Part shown: piece after piece, positions 1-5,206 of the stretch
Layout of the letters: every line of letters begins with the position of its first letter
How positions within the stretch are numbered: position 1 is the first letter of the stretch
Assembly (NCBI GenBank): GCA_902772625.1
Contig: CACYBP010000076.1
Location: forward strand, 1 to 6,524
Reading direction: 5' to 3'
Source of the DNA: Oscillospiraceae bacterium
GTDB taxonomy: Bacteria; Bacillota; Clostridia; Oscillospirales; QAMX01
DNA: 6,524 nt
Notes under the pieces: model-generated
Told to the model about the DNA's origin: nothing
Databases searched by the model: none
Seen by the model: only the letters and a program-made list of their open reading frames with translations
Translations under genes and position numbers: made by a program

Positions 1-653
1 ACGCCGTCGCGGATGGTGCGGATCCGGTCCGCGCGCCGCGCGACGTTCGGGTCGTGGGTGATCATGACGATGCTGCTTCCGGCCTTGTGGAGCATCTCGA
101 AAAGATCCATCACCTGCGCGCCGGATTGGGAATCGAGGGCGCCGGTGGGCTCGTCGGCCAGAAGGAGGCGGGGTTTCGTCGCGATGGCGCGGGCAATGGC
201 CACGCGCTGGCTCTGGCCGCCCGAAAGCTGGTCCGGCCGGTACTTCATCCGGTCCTCCAGCCCCACGGTGCGGAGCGCCTCCGCTGCGCGCTCCATGCGC
301 TCTTTTTTGTGCACGCCCTGATAAAGCAGGGGGAGCGCCACGTTTTCGATGGCATTCATGTTGGCCAGAAGATAAAAGGACTGGAATACGAACCCGAGCT
401 CGCGGTTGCGCAGATCGGCAAGCTGGGTCTGGGAAAGCTTCGTCACGTCCCTCCCCGCGAACACGTAGGAGCCGGAGGTGGGCACGTCCAGACAGCCGAT
501 CAGATTCAGAAGGGTCGTCTTGCCCGAGCCGGAGGGCCCCATGATCGCCAGGTATTCACCCTCCTCCACCCGCAGGTCCACGTGGTTGAGGACCCGGGAT
601 ATGGTGCGGCCGAGGGTGTATTCCTTGACGATGTCATGCATTTCCAGGATCAT
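1..653 (-). CDS. MacB/LolD-family ABC transporter ATPase, 3' partial
   Basis: This is the ATPase subunit expected to drive the export complex with the upstream adaptor. My translation from the ATG at 653 gives 217 residues before the left edge, beginning MILEMHDIVKEYTLGR; the family is usually about 225-240 residues, so only a short C-terminus is missing. Motifs: Walker A GPSGSGKTT (39-47), Q-loop Gln91 in GFVFQSFYLL, signature LSGGQSQR (143-150, where most relatives have LSGGQQQR), Walker B LLLADEP with Glu168, D-loop GALDSQSG and switch His200 in MITHD. The segment NAIENVALPLLYQG after the Q-loop is typical of the MacB/LolD/FtsE-like class. The ATG overlaps the adaptor stop by four bases (ATGA), and GGGGGAG lies just upstream. 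An FtsX-like permease gene should follow beyond the left edge. A second in-frame ATG at 641 is a less likely start. The exact subfamily (MacB-, YknY- or LolD-like) is not resolved. Confidence 0.92.
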   Translation of the reverse strand, partial: MILEMHDIVKEYTLGRTISRVLNHVDLRVEEGEYLAIMGPSGSGKTTLLNLIGCLDVPTSGSYVFAGRDVTKLSQTQLADLRNRELGFVFQSFYLLANMNAIENVALPLLYQGVHKKERMERAAEALRTVGLEDRMKYRPDQLSGGQSQRVAIARAIATKPRLLLADEPTGALDSQSGAQVMDLFEMLHKAGSSIVMITHDPNVARRADRIRTIRDG

Positions 654-2029
654 CCTTCTCCCCCTTCGCTTGCGGCGTAGGCTTCGCTTTCCTCAAAGGT
701 TTCTCCGCCGAAAAAGCCCCCGTCGACCGGGGCCCCCGCCTCGTCTCCGACGATGGCGCCTTCAAAGACCTTGCCTTCCCCGCCGAAATCCTCTTCAAAG
801 CCCGTTTCGGGGATCACGCCGGGGTCGGTCCAGTTTCCGTTTTCCATGACGCCGGTATCCACCTCCGCCTCTTCATAGGGAACGCAGCGGAGCCCTTCAC
901 GGAGTCTTTCCTCCGGGAAGGAGATCATGTCCCCGGCCGTAAGGCCCGAAAGCACCGGGTAGGCGTCCCGTCCTTCGTCGTAAGCGCCGAGGGTCACGGC
1001 GCGCTTTTCCAGTCTTCCGTTCGCGTTTTCCGCCCAGACCCAGGGATTTCCCCCGGCGTCGGAGATGAAGGCGGCGTCCAGAACGATGGCGCTTTCTCCC
1101 TCCGGAAGGTCGCCGAAATCAGGCTCGATATAGACGTGCTGGCCCATGAGAAGCCCGGTATCGTCCTCCAGATCCACGTAGAAGGGGTATTTGGAGGCCG
1201 CGCCGCCCTCGTTGGGTCCGGACTTGGCCGCGCCTTCCCACGCAACCCCGTCGTAATAGTCTTCTCCGCCGGACGAGGAGGGATTTTCCCAGTCGATCTG
1301 AGAAATCGTTCCGTGCCATATAGACTCATCCAGCCGGGAACGGATCAGGACCGGGGTCCCCTCGGAAAGATACGCGGCGTTCTGCTCGTTCAGAGTACCC
1401 TTGACGCGCATCCGGCCGGTCTCCACCAGGGTAAGGAAGGGAAGGGGATTGCCCATATTGTCGGTGCCGCCGTTTTCGTTCAGCGACTGGACGCGCCCGG
1501 TGACCGGAGCGGTGACGTCCAGGTTTTCCAGACTTTCCTCCAGCCGCTCGATATCCTTTTCCTTTTCGGTCTTGTTGTATTTCAGCTCCAGGATGTTGGT
1601 CTCGGTCTCCTGGATCTCCAGCGTGTAGGCAAGCTGCTGATCCTTGGAAGCCTTCGCCTTTTCCTTTTCCAGGGTCTCCAGCTCTTTTTCACTGGTCGCC
1701 AGGTTCATTTTGATCTGCTCCAGCTCGGTGCGGGCCTTTTCCAGACTCAGTTTGCTCTGCTCGGCGTCGTAGGAGAAGAGCAGATCGCCTTCTTTGACTT
1801 CGTCGCCCTGTTTCACCTTCAGCTCGCCGATCTCCAGATCGCCGGACTTTTCGACGTTGACGGTGCTCTGCGGCGCCACGATCCCGCCGAAGCGCTGCAC
1901 CGCCCCCACGGGGCCGATCCCGGCGAGCATCCCCACCGATTGCACGTAAGCCGCCTCCCCCGCGCCGCCGCAGGCCGCTAAGAGCCCGAGAATCAGCGCG
2001 AAAGAGAGGATAAGCGCTGTTTTTTTCAT
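650..2029 (-). CDS. Membrane-fusion/adaptor lipoprotein of a MacAB/YknXYZ-like ABC export system
   Basis: This is the adaptor subunit of an ABC-type efflux or export complex, anchored to the outer face of the membrane. The 459-residue protein starts MKKTALILSFALILGLLAAC, a lipoprotein signal with lipobox LAAC (modified Cys20). Residues about 50-88 are the first half of a lipoyl-like domain (QGDEVKEGDLLFSYD), 89-170 a charged coiled-coil hairpin, and about 171-205 the second lipoyl half (DVTAPVTGRVQSLNENGG). Beta-barrel and membrane-proximal regions follow to about 385. The last 74 residues are an unusual acidic Gly-rich tail. Two upstream in-frame ATGs exist (2044 and 2035), but GAGGAG at 2037-2042 sits 7 nt before the ATG at 2029, which fits best. 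The stop overlaps the start of the downstream ATPase gene (ATGA), so they form one complex. The transported substrate (drug, peptide or lipid) cannot be inferred. Confidence 0.88.
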   Translation of the reverse strand: MKKTALILSFALILGLLAACGGAGEAAYVQSVGMLAGIGPVGAVQRFGGIVAPQSTVNVEKSGDLEIGELKVKQGDEVKEGDLLFSYDAEQSKLSLEKARTELEQIKMNLATSEKELETLEKEKAKASKDQQLAYTLEIQETETNILELKYNKTEKEKDIERLEESLENLDVTAPVTGRVQSLNENGGTDNMGNPLPFLTLVETGRMRVKGTLNEQNAAYLSEGTPVLIRSRLDESIWHGTISQIDWENPSSSGGEDYYDGVAWEGAAKSGPNEGGAASKYPFYVDLEDDTGLLMGQHVYIEPDFGDLPEGESAIVLDAAFISDAGGNPWVWAENANGRLEKRAVTLGAYDEGRDAYPVLSGLTAGDMISFPEERLREGLRCVPYEEAEVDTGVMENGNWTDPGVIPETGFEEDFGGEGKVFEGAIVGDEAGAPVDGGFFGGETFEESEAYAASEGGEG

Positions 2030-2036
2030 ATTCATT

Positions 2037-2042
2037 CTCCTC
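2037..2042 (-). promoter_or_regulatory. Ribosome binding site of the adaptor lipoprotein gene
   Basis: The minus strand reads GAGGAG, then seven bases, then the ATG at 2029. It would lie inside the coding region if translation began at 2044 and directly against the ATG at 2035, so it selects the third possible start. I see no convincing -35/-10 promoter in the 116 bases between the small gene and this start. Confidence 0.7.
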
Positions 2043-2088
2043 ATATCGCGTAGTTTTTCCCCGCTTTATCCAGGTTCACGACGCTTAG

Positions 2089-2126
2089 ACGCGCCGGGAG
2101 CGGATAAGTTCCCGCCCCCGGCGCGC
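2089..2126 (-). terminator. Strong intergenic hairpin between the small gene and the adaptor gene, no U-tract
   Basis: The bases CGCGCCGGG (minus strand, 2125-2117) pair with CCCGGCGCG (2098-2090). The stem continues inward with one G-U and GCGG/CCGC, around the loop GAACTTAT. As minus-strand RNA this gives 14-15 bp with two G-U pairs; on the plus strand those positions are A-C mismatches, so the fold is better as minus-strand RNA. No T run follows, so termination by the standard mechanism is doubtful. A processing or mRNA-stabilising hairpin, or leader structure for the adaptor gene, is equally possible. A plus-strand reading has a T run eight bases after the stem (2134-2140), but no plus-strand gene needs it. 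Confidence 0.45.
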
Positions 2127-2145
2127 AGCACCCGTTTTTTCTTTT

Positions 2146-2583
2146 TCAGTGTAAAAATATCCAGGCCAGCGCAAGGATCCCGGCCAAAACCAGAAAGATC
2201 GGTCCGAACACCAGAAACGCCGAGATGATCATGGCGGGGAGATCTCCCTTTTCCAGATTCTTCTCGGTCTTCGGGAAATCGTCGTCCTCCTCATCTTCCT
2301 CCTCGTCGTCCTCCGGAGGGGTCTCCTCTGTCTCCCCGGCCGAGGCTTCCCTGAGCTCGCCCCAAAGCTCCTCCTCCGCGAGCCTCTCCCCGGCTTCGCC
2401 CGTTGAACCGGCTTCGGTGAGCTCCTCCAGCCGTTCTTCCGCCTCTTCGCTCTCTTCGATCCCCTCGATCCCGGTTTCGGGATCGGGGGCCGCGGCGTCC
2501 TTATCCTTCTTGCTGTCCAGATACCGGCGGTTTCTTTCTTTCATGATCTCGAAGCTCTTTTTGGTACGTTTGGAGAAAAACAT
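2146..2583 (-). CDS. Small acidic protein with C-terminal membrane segment, function unknown
   Basis: I do not recognise a family. The 145-residue protein has three parts. Residues 1-29 are basic and polar (FFSKRTKKSFEIMKERNRRY). Residues about 34-112 are very acidic, including DDEEEDEEDDD at 92-102, and probably disordered or helical. Residues about 115-144 are hydrophobic (from LPAMIISAFLVF to LALAWIFLH) and form one long or two short membrane helices. With no N-terminal signal, it resembles a tail-anchored protein with its charged part in the cytoplasm. The start at 2583 is chosen because AAAGGAAG lies 8 nt upstream; a longer frame from 2649 has no ribosome binding site and runs through the terminator hairpin. 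It lies 81 nt after oppF in the same direction. It may be an accessory of either flanking transporter or unrelated to both. That it is a real gene is likely; no role can be assigned. Confidence 0.72.
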   Translation of the reverse strand: MFFSKRTKKSFEIMKERNRRYLDSKKDKDAAAPDPETGIEGIEESEEAEERLEELTEAGSTGEAGERLAEEELWGELREASAGETEETPPEDDEEEDEEDDDFPKTEKNLEKGDLPAMIISAFLVFGPIFLVLAGILALAWIFLH

Positions 2584-2591
2584 GTCCGACA

Positions 2592-2599
2592 CTTCCTTT
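2592..2599 (-). promoter_or_regulatory. Ribosome binding site of the small acidic membrane protein gene
   Basis: The minus strand reads AAAGGAAG, eight bases before the ATG at 2583. It fixes the start 22 codons inside the longest open frame. It follows the terminator T run with no bases between them. Confidence 0.7.
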
Positions 2600-2645
2600 A
2601 AAAAAGGCGCGCCTTCTCCCGGTCGCCCGGAAGGCGCGGCGCGCC
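2600..2645 (-). terminator. Probable rho-independent terminator after oppF
   Basis: On the minus strand two copies of the palindrome GGCGCGCC (2638-2645 and 2606-2613) can pair with each other. An alternative stem, CGCGCCTTC with GAAGGCGCG, is also possible. Either is followed directly by six T (2605-2600). It starts 19 nt beyond the oppF stop codon. The T run ends exactly where the ribosome binding site of the next gene begins, so it could act as a full terminator or as an attenuator allowing partial read-through into the small downstream gene. Confidence 0.7.
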
Positions 2646-2664
2646 TCATGCTCTGTGATTCCGT

Positions 2665-4197
2665 TTATTCCTTGTCCTTCAGGCCGCTTTCCAGCACGTG
2701 GTGGCAGGCGACGAAGTGATTGGGACGGACTTCCTCCCATTCGGGGGTGATCTTGGTGCAGATCTCGGTGCAGTATTTGCATCTGGTGTGGAACTTGCAT
2801 CCCTTGGGCGGGTTCACCGGGCTGGGGATATCGCCCTCGAGGATCACCAGCTCGCGGTTGTCGTCCACGTTGGTGGTGGGGATGGCCGAGAGCAGCGCCT
2901 CGGTGTACGGATGCAGAGGATGATCGAACATCTCCTGAGCGTCCGAAAGCTCCACAAGGTTGCCGAGATACATCACGCCGATGCGGTCGGAGATATATTT
3001 GACCACCGACAGATCGTGAGTGATGAAAAGGTAGGTGAGCTTTTTGCTCTCCTTCAGATCCTGCAGGAGGTTGATGATCTGGGACTGGATCGAAACGTCC
3101 AGAGCCGAGACCGCCTCGTCGCAGATGACGAACTTCGGATCGGTGGACAAGGCGCGGGCGATGCCGATCCTCTGGCGCTGGCCGCCGGAGAACTGGTGCG
3201 GGAAACGGTGGATGAAGTACGGCGCAAGTCCGCACATCTCCATGGTCTCCAGGATCTTGTCCTGCATGCGGGGGCTTCTCTTTCTGAAGCGGCCGTGGGC
3301 CACCATGCCCTCGCTGATAATCTGACCCACCGTCATACGGGGGTTCAGGGAGGAATACGGATCCTGGAAGATCAGCTGCAGGTCGCTTCTGAAATGCCGC
3401 ATCTCGCCCTTGGTCAGACGCGCAAGGTCGATGCCGTCGTCGCGGTAGATCTCATATTTCTGGAACTCCGGATCGTCCTTATAGGGGATCCGCAGATCCT
3501 GAAGCGCCTTGTGCGCCGTCTTCAGTTCGGCGTGGACGCCGTCGATCTCGCCATCCACCGCGGCGATCTTTGCCTTGAGGGAGGCGATCTTCTGGGCTTT
3601 TCCGCCCTTCTTTTCCTCCAGATACTCCTGATCCTCCAGATTGGTCTGGAGCTTTGCGCGCTTCCGGTTGAGATTCCGGAGCTTCACCGAAAGCTTCTGG
3701 ATGGCGGCGTTGGCATCCTGAGCGGGCTTGGTGTCATCCAGGGTGATGAAGCCGCCGAAGACGTTGGCGATGTTCCAGAGGGCGGCGTCAGCGTCGCGCT
3801 TCGCCTGGCGCAGAGCCTCGTTCTTCGCGGCCTGCTCCTCGGGCTTGGCCTCGTCGAAGGCCTTCTGGGCCTCGTCAGCTCTTGCCTGAAGCTTCTTTGC
3901 CTTCTCGCGGAGCTTGGGAAGATGCTTGATGGTCTGGTCGATATACTTCGGCGCGATCTCATCCACGGTGCGGCCGTAGTACATGGTCCGGCCGTCGGTC
4001 TGGGGATAAAGCTCCAGAACGGTGCGGCCGAAGGTGGATTTTCCGCATCCGGATTCGCCCACCAGACCCAGAGTCTCGCCCTCGTAGATCTCCACGTCGA
4101 TGCCGTCGTTGGCTTTGACGTACATCCCCTTCTTTTTCAGGGGGAAGTACTGCTTCAGATTGGTGATCTTCAGTAAGACTTTCTTATCCTCTGCCAT
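2665..4197 (-). CDS. oppF: Oligopeptide/dipeptide ABC transporter ATPase OppF/DppF with large helical insertion
   Basis: This is the second ATPase of the peptide importer, partner of OppD. Motifs: Walker A GESGCGKS (47-54), Q-loop Gln278 in IFQDPYSSLNPRM, signature FSGGQRQR (336-343), Walker B FVICDE with Glu361, D-loop ALD (365-367) and switch His394. The C-terminal oligo_HPY region has Cys at 467, 473, 480 and 498, the same 6-7-18 spacing as in OppD, plus Cys476. At 510 residues it is much longer than the usual 310-330. The excess is residues about 76-254, Lys/Glu/Ala/Leu-rich and mostly helical, placed after the strand that follows Walker A (MYYG) and before GIDLARL, where ordinary OppF reads roughly 'GxDIxxL'. 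The frame is intact and both flanks match the family, so this is an in-frame insertion rather than an error. The ATG start has AAGGAGG at 4207-4213, inside the end of oppD. A terminator follows. Confidence 0.95.
   Translation of the reverse strand: MAEDKKVLLKITNLKQYFPLKKKGMYVKANDGIDVEIYEGETLGLVGESGCGKSTFGRTVLELYPQTDGRTMYYGRTVDEIAPKYIDQTIKHLPKLREKAKKLQARADEAQKAFDEAKPEEQAAKNEALRQAKRDADAALWNIANVFGGFITLDDTKPAQDANAAIQKLSVKLRNLNRKRAKLQTNLEDQEYLEEKKGGKAQKIASLKAKIAAVDGEIDGVHAELKTAHKALQDLRIPYKDDPEFQKYEIYRDDGIDLARLTKGEMRHFRSDLQLIFQDPYSSLNPRMTVGQIISEGMVAHGRFRKRSPRMQDKILETMEMCGLAPYFIHRFPHQFSGGQRQRIGIARALSTDPKFVICDEAVSALDVSIQSQIINLLQDLKESKKLTYLFITHDLSVVKYISDRIGVMYLGNLVELSDAQEMFDHPLHPYTEALLSAIPTTNVDDNRELVILEGDIPSPVNPPKGCKFHTRCKYCTEICTKITPEWEEVRPNHFVACHHVLESGLKDKE
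3436..3972 (-). other. Coiled-coil-like insertion in the OppF nucleotide-binding domain
   Basis: This stretch encodes residues about 76-254 of OppF. It looks like two or more long charged helices: the first about 86-140 (Lys/Glu/Ala-rich) and the second about 160-236 (including AKLQTNLEDQEYLEEKKGG and ASLKAKIAAVDGEIDGVHAE). A short hydrophobic break, NIANVFGGFITLDD (142-155), separates them. Leucine and alanine spacing suggests an antiparallel coiled-coil hairpin projecting from the ATPase core. The domain boundaries are estimated from where the standard OppF pattern stops and resumes. Function is unknown. Confidence 0.75.
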
Positions 4198-5191
4198 GCT
4201 GCCGTTCCTCCTTGTTGGGATAGAAGCATCTGATCTGCTGGGTGTCGGAAATGTGCACCAGATCGGGTTCCTGTTCGCGGCACTTGTCGGTGGCGTATTT
4301 GCACCGCGGCGCGAACTTGCAGCCCTTCGGCAGATCCAGCGGATGCGGCACCGCGCCGGGGATGGCCTCCAGACGCTGGTTGGCCGGGGTATCGAGCCGC
4401 GGGATGGATACCATCAGACCTTCGGTATAGGGATGGGAATTCTCGGTTTTGGGATCGAACAGGACCCGGGCCGGGACGTGCTCCACCACCTGGCCGCAGT
4501 ACATGACCGCCACATAGTCGGCCATCTGATTGATGACGCCCAGGTCGTGGGTGATGAAGAGGATGCTGGTGCCCTGCTCTTTTTTGAGCTCGTTCATCAG
4601 GCGAAGGATCTGCGCCTGAATGGTCACGTCGAGGGCCGTGGTCGGTTCGTCGGCGATCAGGAGCTTCGGCCGGCAGGCCAGAGCCATGGCGATCATGACG
4701 CGCTGGCGCATACCGCCGGACAGCTGGTGCGGATACTGCTTCGCGACGATCTCCGGATTCGGGATCTTCACGTCGCGCAGGATCTCCACCGCCTTGTCAG
4801 CCGCCTGTTTTTTGTCCATGCCCTGATGGATCATGAACACCTCGGACAGCTGCTTGGAGATGGTGAACACGGGGTTCAGGCTGGTCATGGGCTCCTGGAA
4901 GATCACCGAGATATCGTTTCCGCGGACCTTGTACATCTCGTCCATGGAGATCTTGGTGAGGTCGCGGCCGTCGAATTCGATCTCGCCGCTGTCAATGAAG
5001 CCGTTGCCGTCCAGAAGACGGAGGATGCTCATGGCCGAAACGCTCTTGCCCGATCCGGATTCGCCCACGATGCCCAGGGTCTCCCCTTCGCGCACCGCGT
5101 AGGACGCGCCGTTGACCGCCTTGATCAGGCCGCGCTTAGAAGTAAAATAGGTGTGGAGGTCTTTGACTCTCAGCAAAAATTTGTTTTCCAA
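4184..5191 (-). CDS. oppD: Oligopeptide/dipeptide ABC transporter ATPase OppD/DppD
   Basis: This is one of the two cytoplasmic ATPases that power peptide import through the neighbouring permease. The 335-residue length is normal for OppD. Visible motifs are Walker A GESGSGKS (43-50), Q-loop Gln99 in [11 protein letters not shown], signature LSGGMRQR (157-164), Walker B LLIADEP with catalytic Glu182, D-loop ALD (186-188) and switch His215. The C-terminal oligo_HPY extension carries Cys at 291, 297, 304 and 322; in some characterised DppD/OppD proteins equivalent cysteines hold a [4Fe-4S] cluster. The start is TTG, chosen because AAGGAGGGG lies at a good distance (5198-5206) and the protein then begins [12 protein letters not shown], as in the family. 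It starts 13 nt after the permease stop and overlaps oppF by 14 nt, consistent with coupled translation. All catalytic residues are present. Opp versus Dpp cannot be decided from sequence alone. Confidence 0.95.
   Translation of the reverse strand: MENKFLLRVKDLHTYFTSKRGLIKAVNGASYAVREGETLGIVGESGSGKSVSAMSILRLLDGNGFIDSGEIEFDGRDLTKISMDEMYKVRGNDISVIFQEPMTSLNPVFTISKQLSEVFMIHQGMDKKQAADKAVEILRDVKIPNPEIVAKQYPHQLSGGMRQRVMIAMALACRPKLLIADEPTTALDVTIQAQILRLMNELKKEQGTSILFITHDLGVINQMADYVAVMYCGQVVEHVPARVLFDPKTENSHPYTEGLMVSIPRLDTPANQRLEAIPGAVPHPLDLPKGCKFAPRCKYATDKCREQEPDLVHISDTQQIRCFYPNKEERQHGRG
4207..4213 (-). promoter_or_regulatory. Ribosome binding site of oppF within oppD
   Basis: The minus strand reads AAGGAGG, then nine bases, then the oppF ATG. 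It lies inside the last codons of oppD and supports both the ATG choice and translational coupling across the 14-nt overlap. Confidence 0.85.
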
Positions 5192-5197
5192 ATCTGT

Positions 5198-5206
5198 CCC
5201 CTCCTT
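5198..5206 (-). promoter_or_regulatory. Ribosome binding site of oppD, overlapping the permease stop codon
   Basis: The minus strand reads TAAGGAGGGG: the first three bases are the permease stop and the rest is a near-perfect Shine-Dalgarno sequence 6 nt before a TTG start. This site decides the start of oppD, which has no ATG at a suitable distance. A strong Shine-Dalgarno may compensate for the weak start codon. Confidence 0.85.

Noticed and set aside
1136..1981. Plus-strand frame (281 codons) opposite the adaptor gene
   Set aside because: The minus-strand frame has a lipobox, lipoyl-like halves and a coiled coil; the plus-strand frame has none of these and is an antisense shadow.
2606..2645. 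Paired GGCGCGCC palindromes as an attachment or recombination site
   Set aside because: They flank only 24 bases and are followed by a T run in the direction of transcription, which fits a terminator; no integrase or mobile element is nearby.
2584..2649. Longer start (2649) for the small acidic protein
   Set aside because: It lacks a ribosome binding site and would make the terminator hairpin coding; the start at 2583 has AAAGGAAG at proper spacing.
2225..2719. Plus-strand frame encoding a serine-rich protein
   Set aside because: The poly-Ser run is the antisense reading of the Asp/Glu-rich segment of the small minus-strand protein. The frame also crosses the terminator and enters oppF.
2501..3235. 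Second minus-strand frame (244 codons) overlapping the end of oppF and the small gene
   Set aside because: It is an Arg/Pro-rich out-of-frame reading of oppF, with no ribosome binding site or domain pattern.
2698..4176. Long open frame on the plus strand (492 codons) opposite oppF
   Set aside because: It is the antisense shadow of a GC-rich gene with clear ABC ATPase motifs on the minus strand; its own translation shows no family pattern and no good ribosome binding site was seen.
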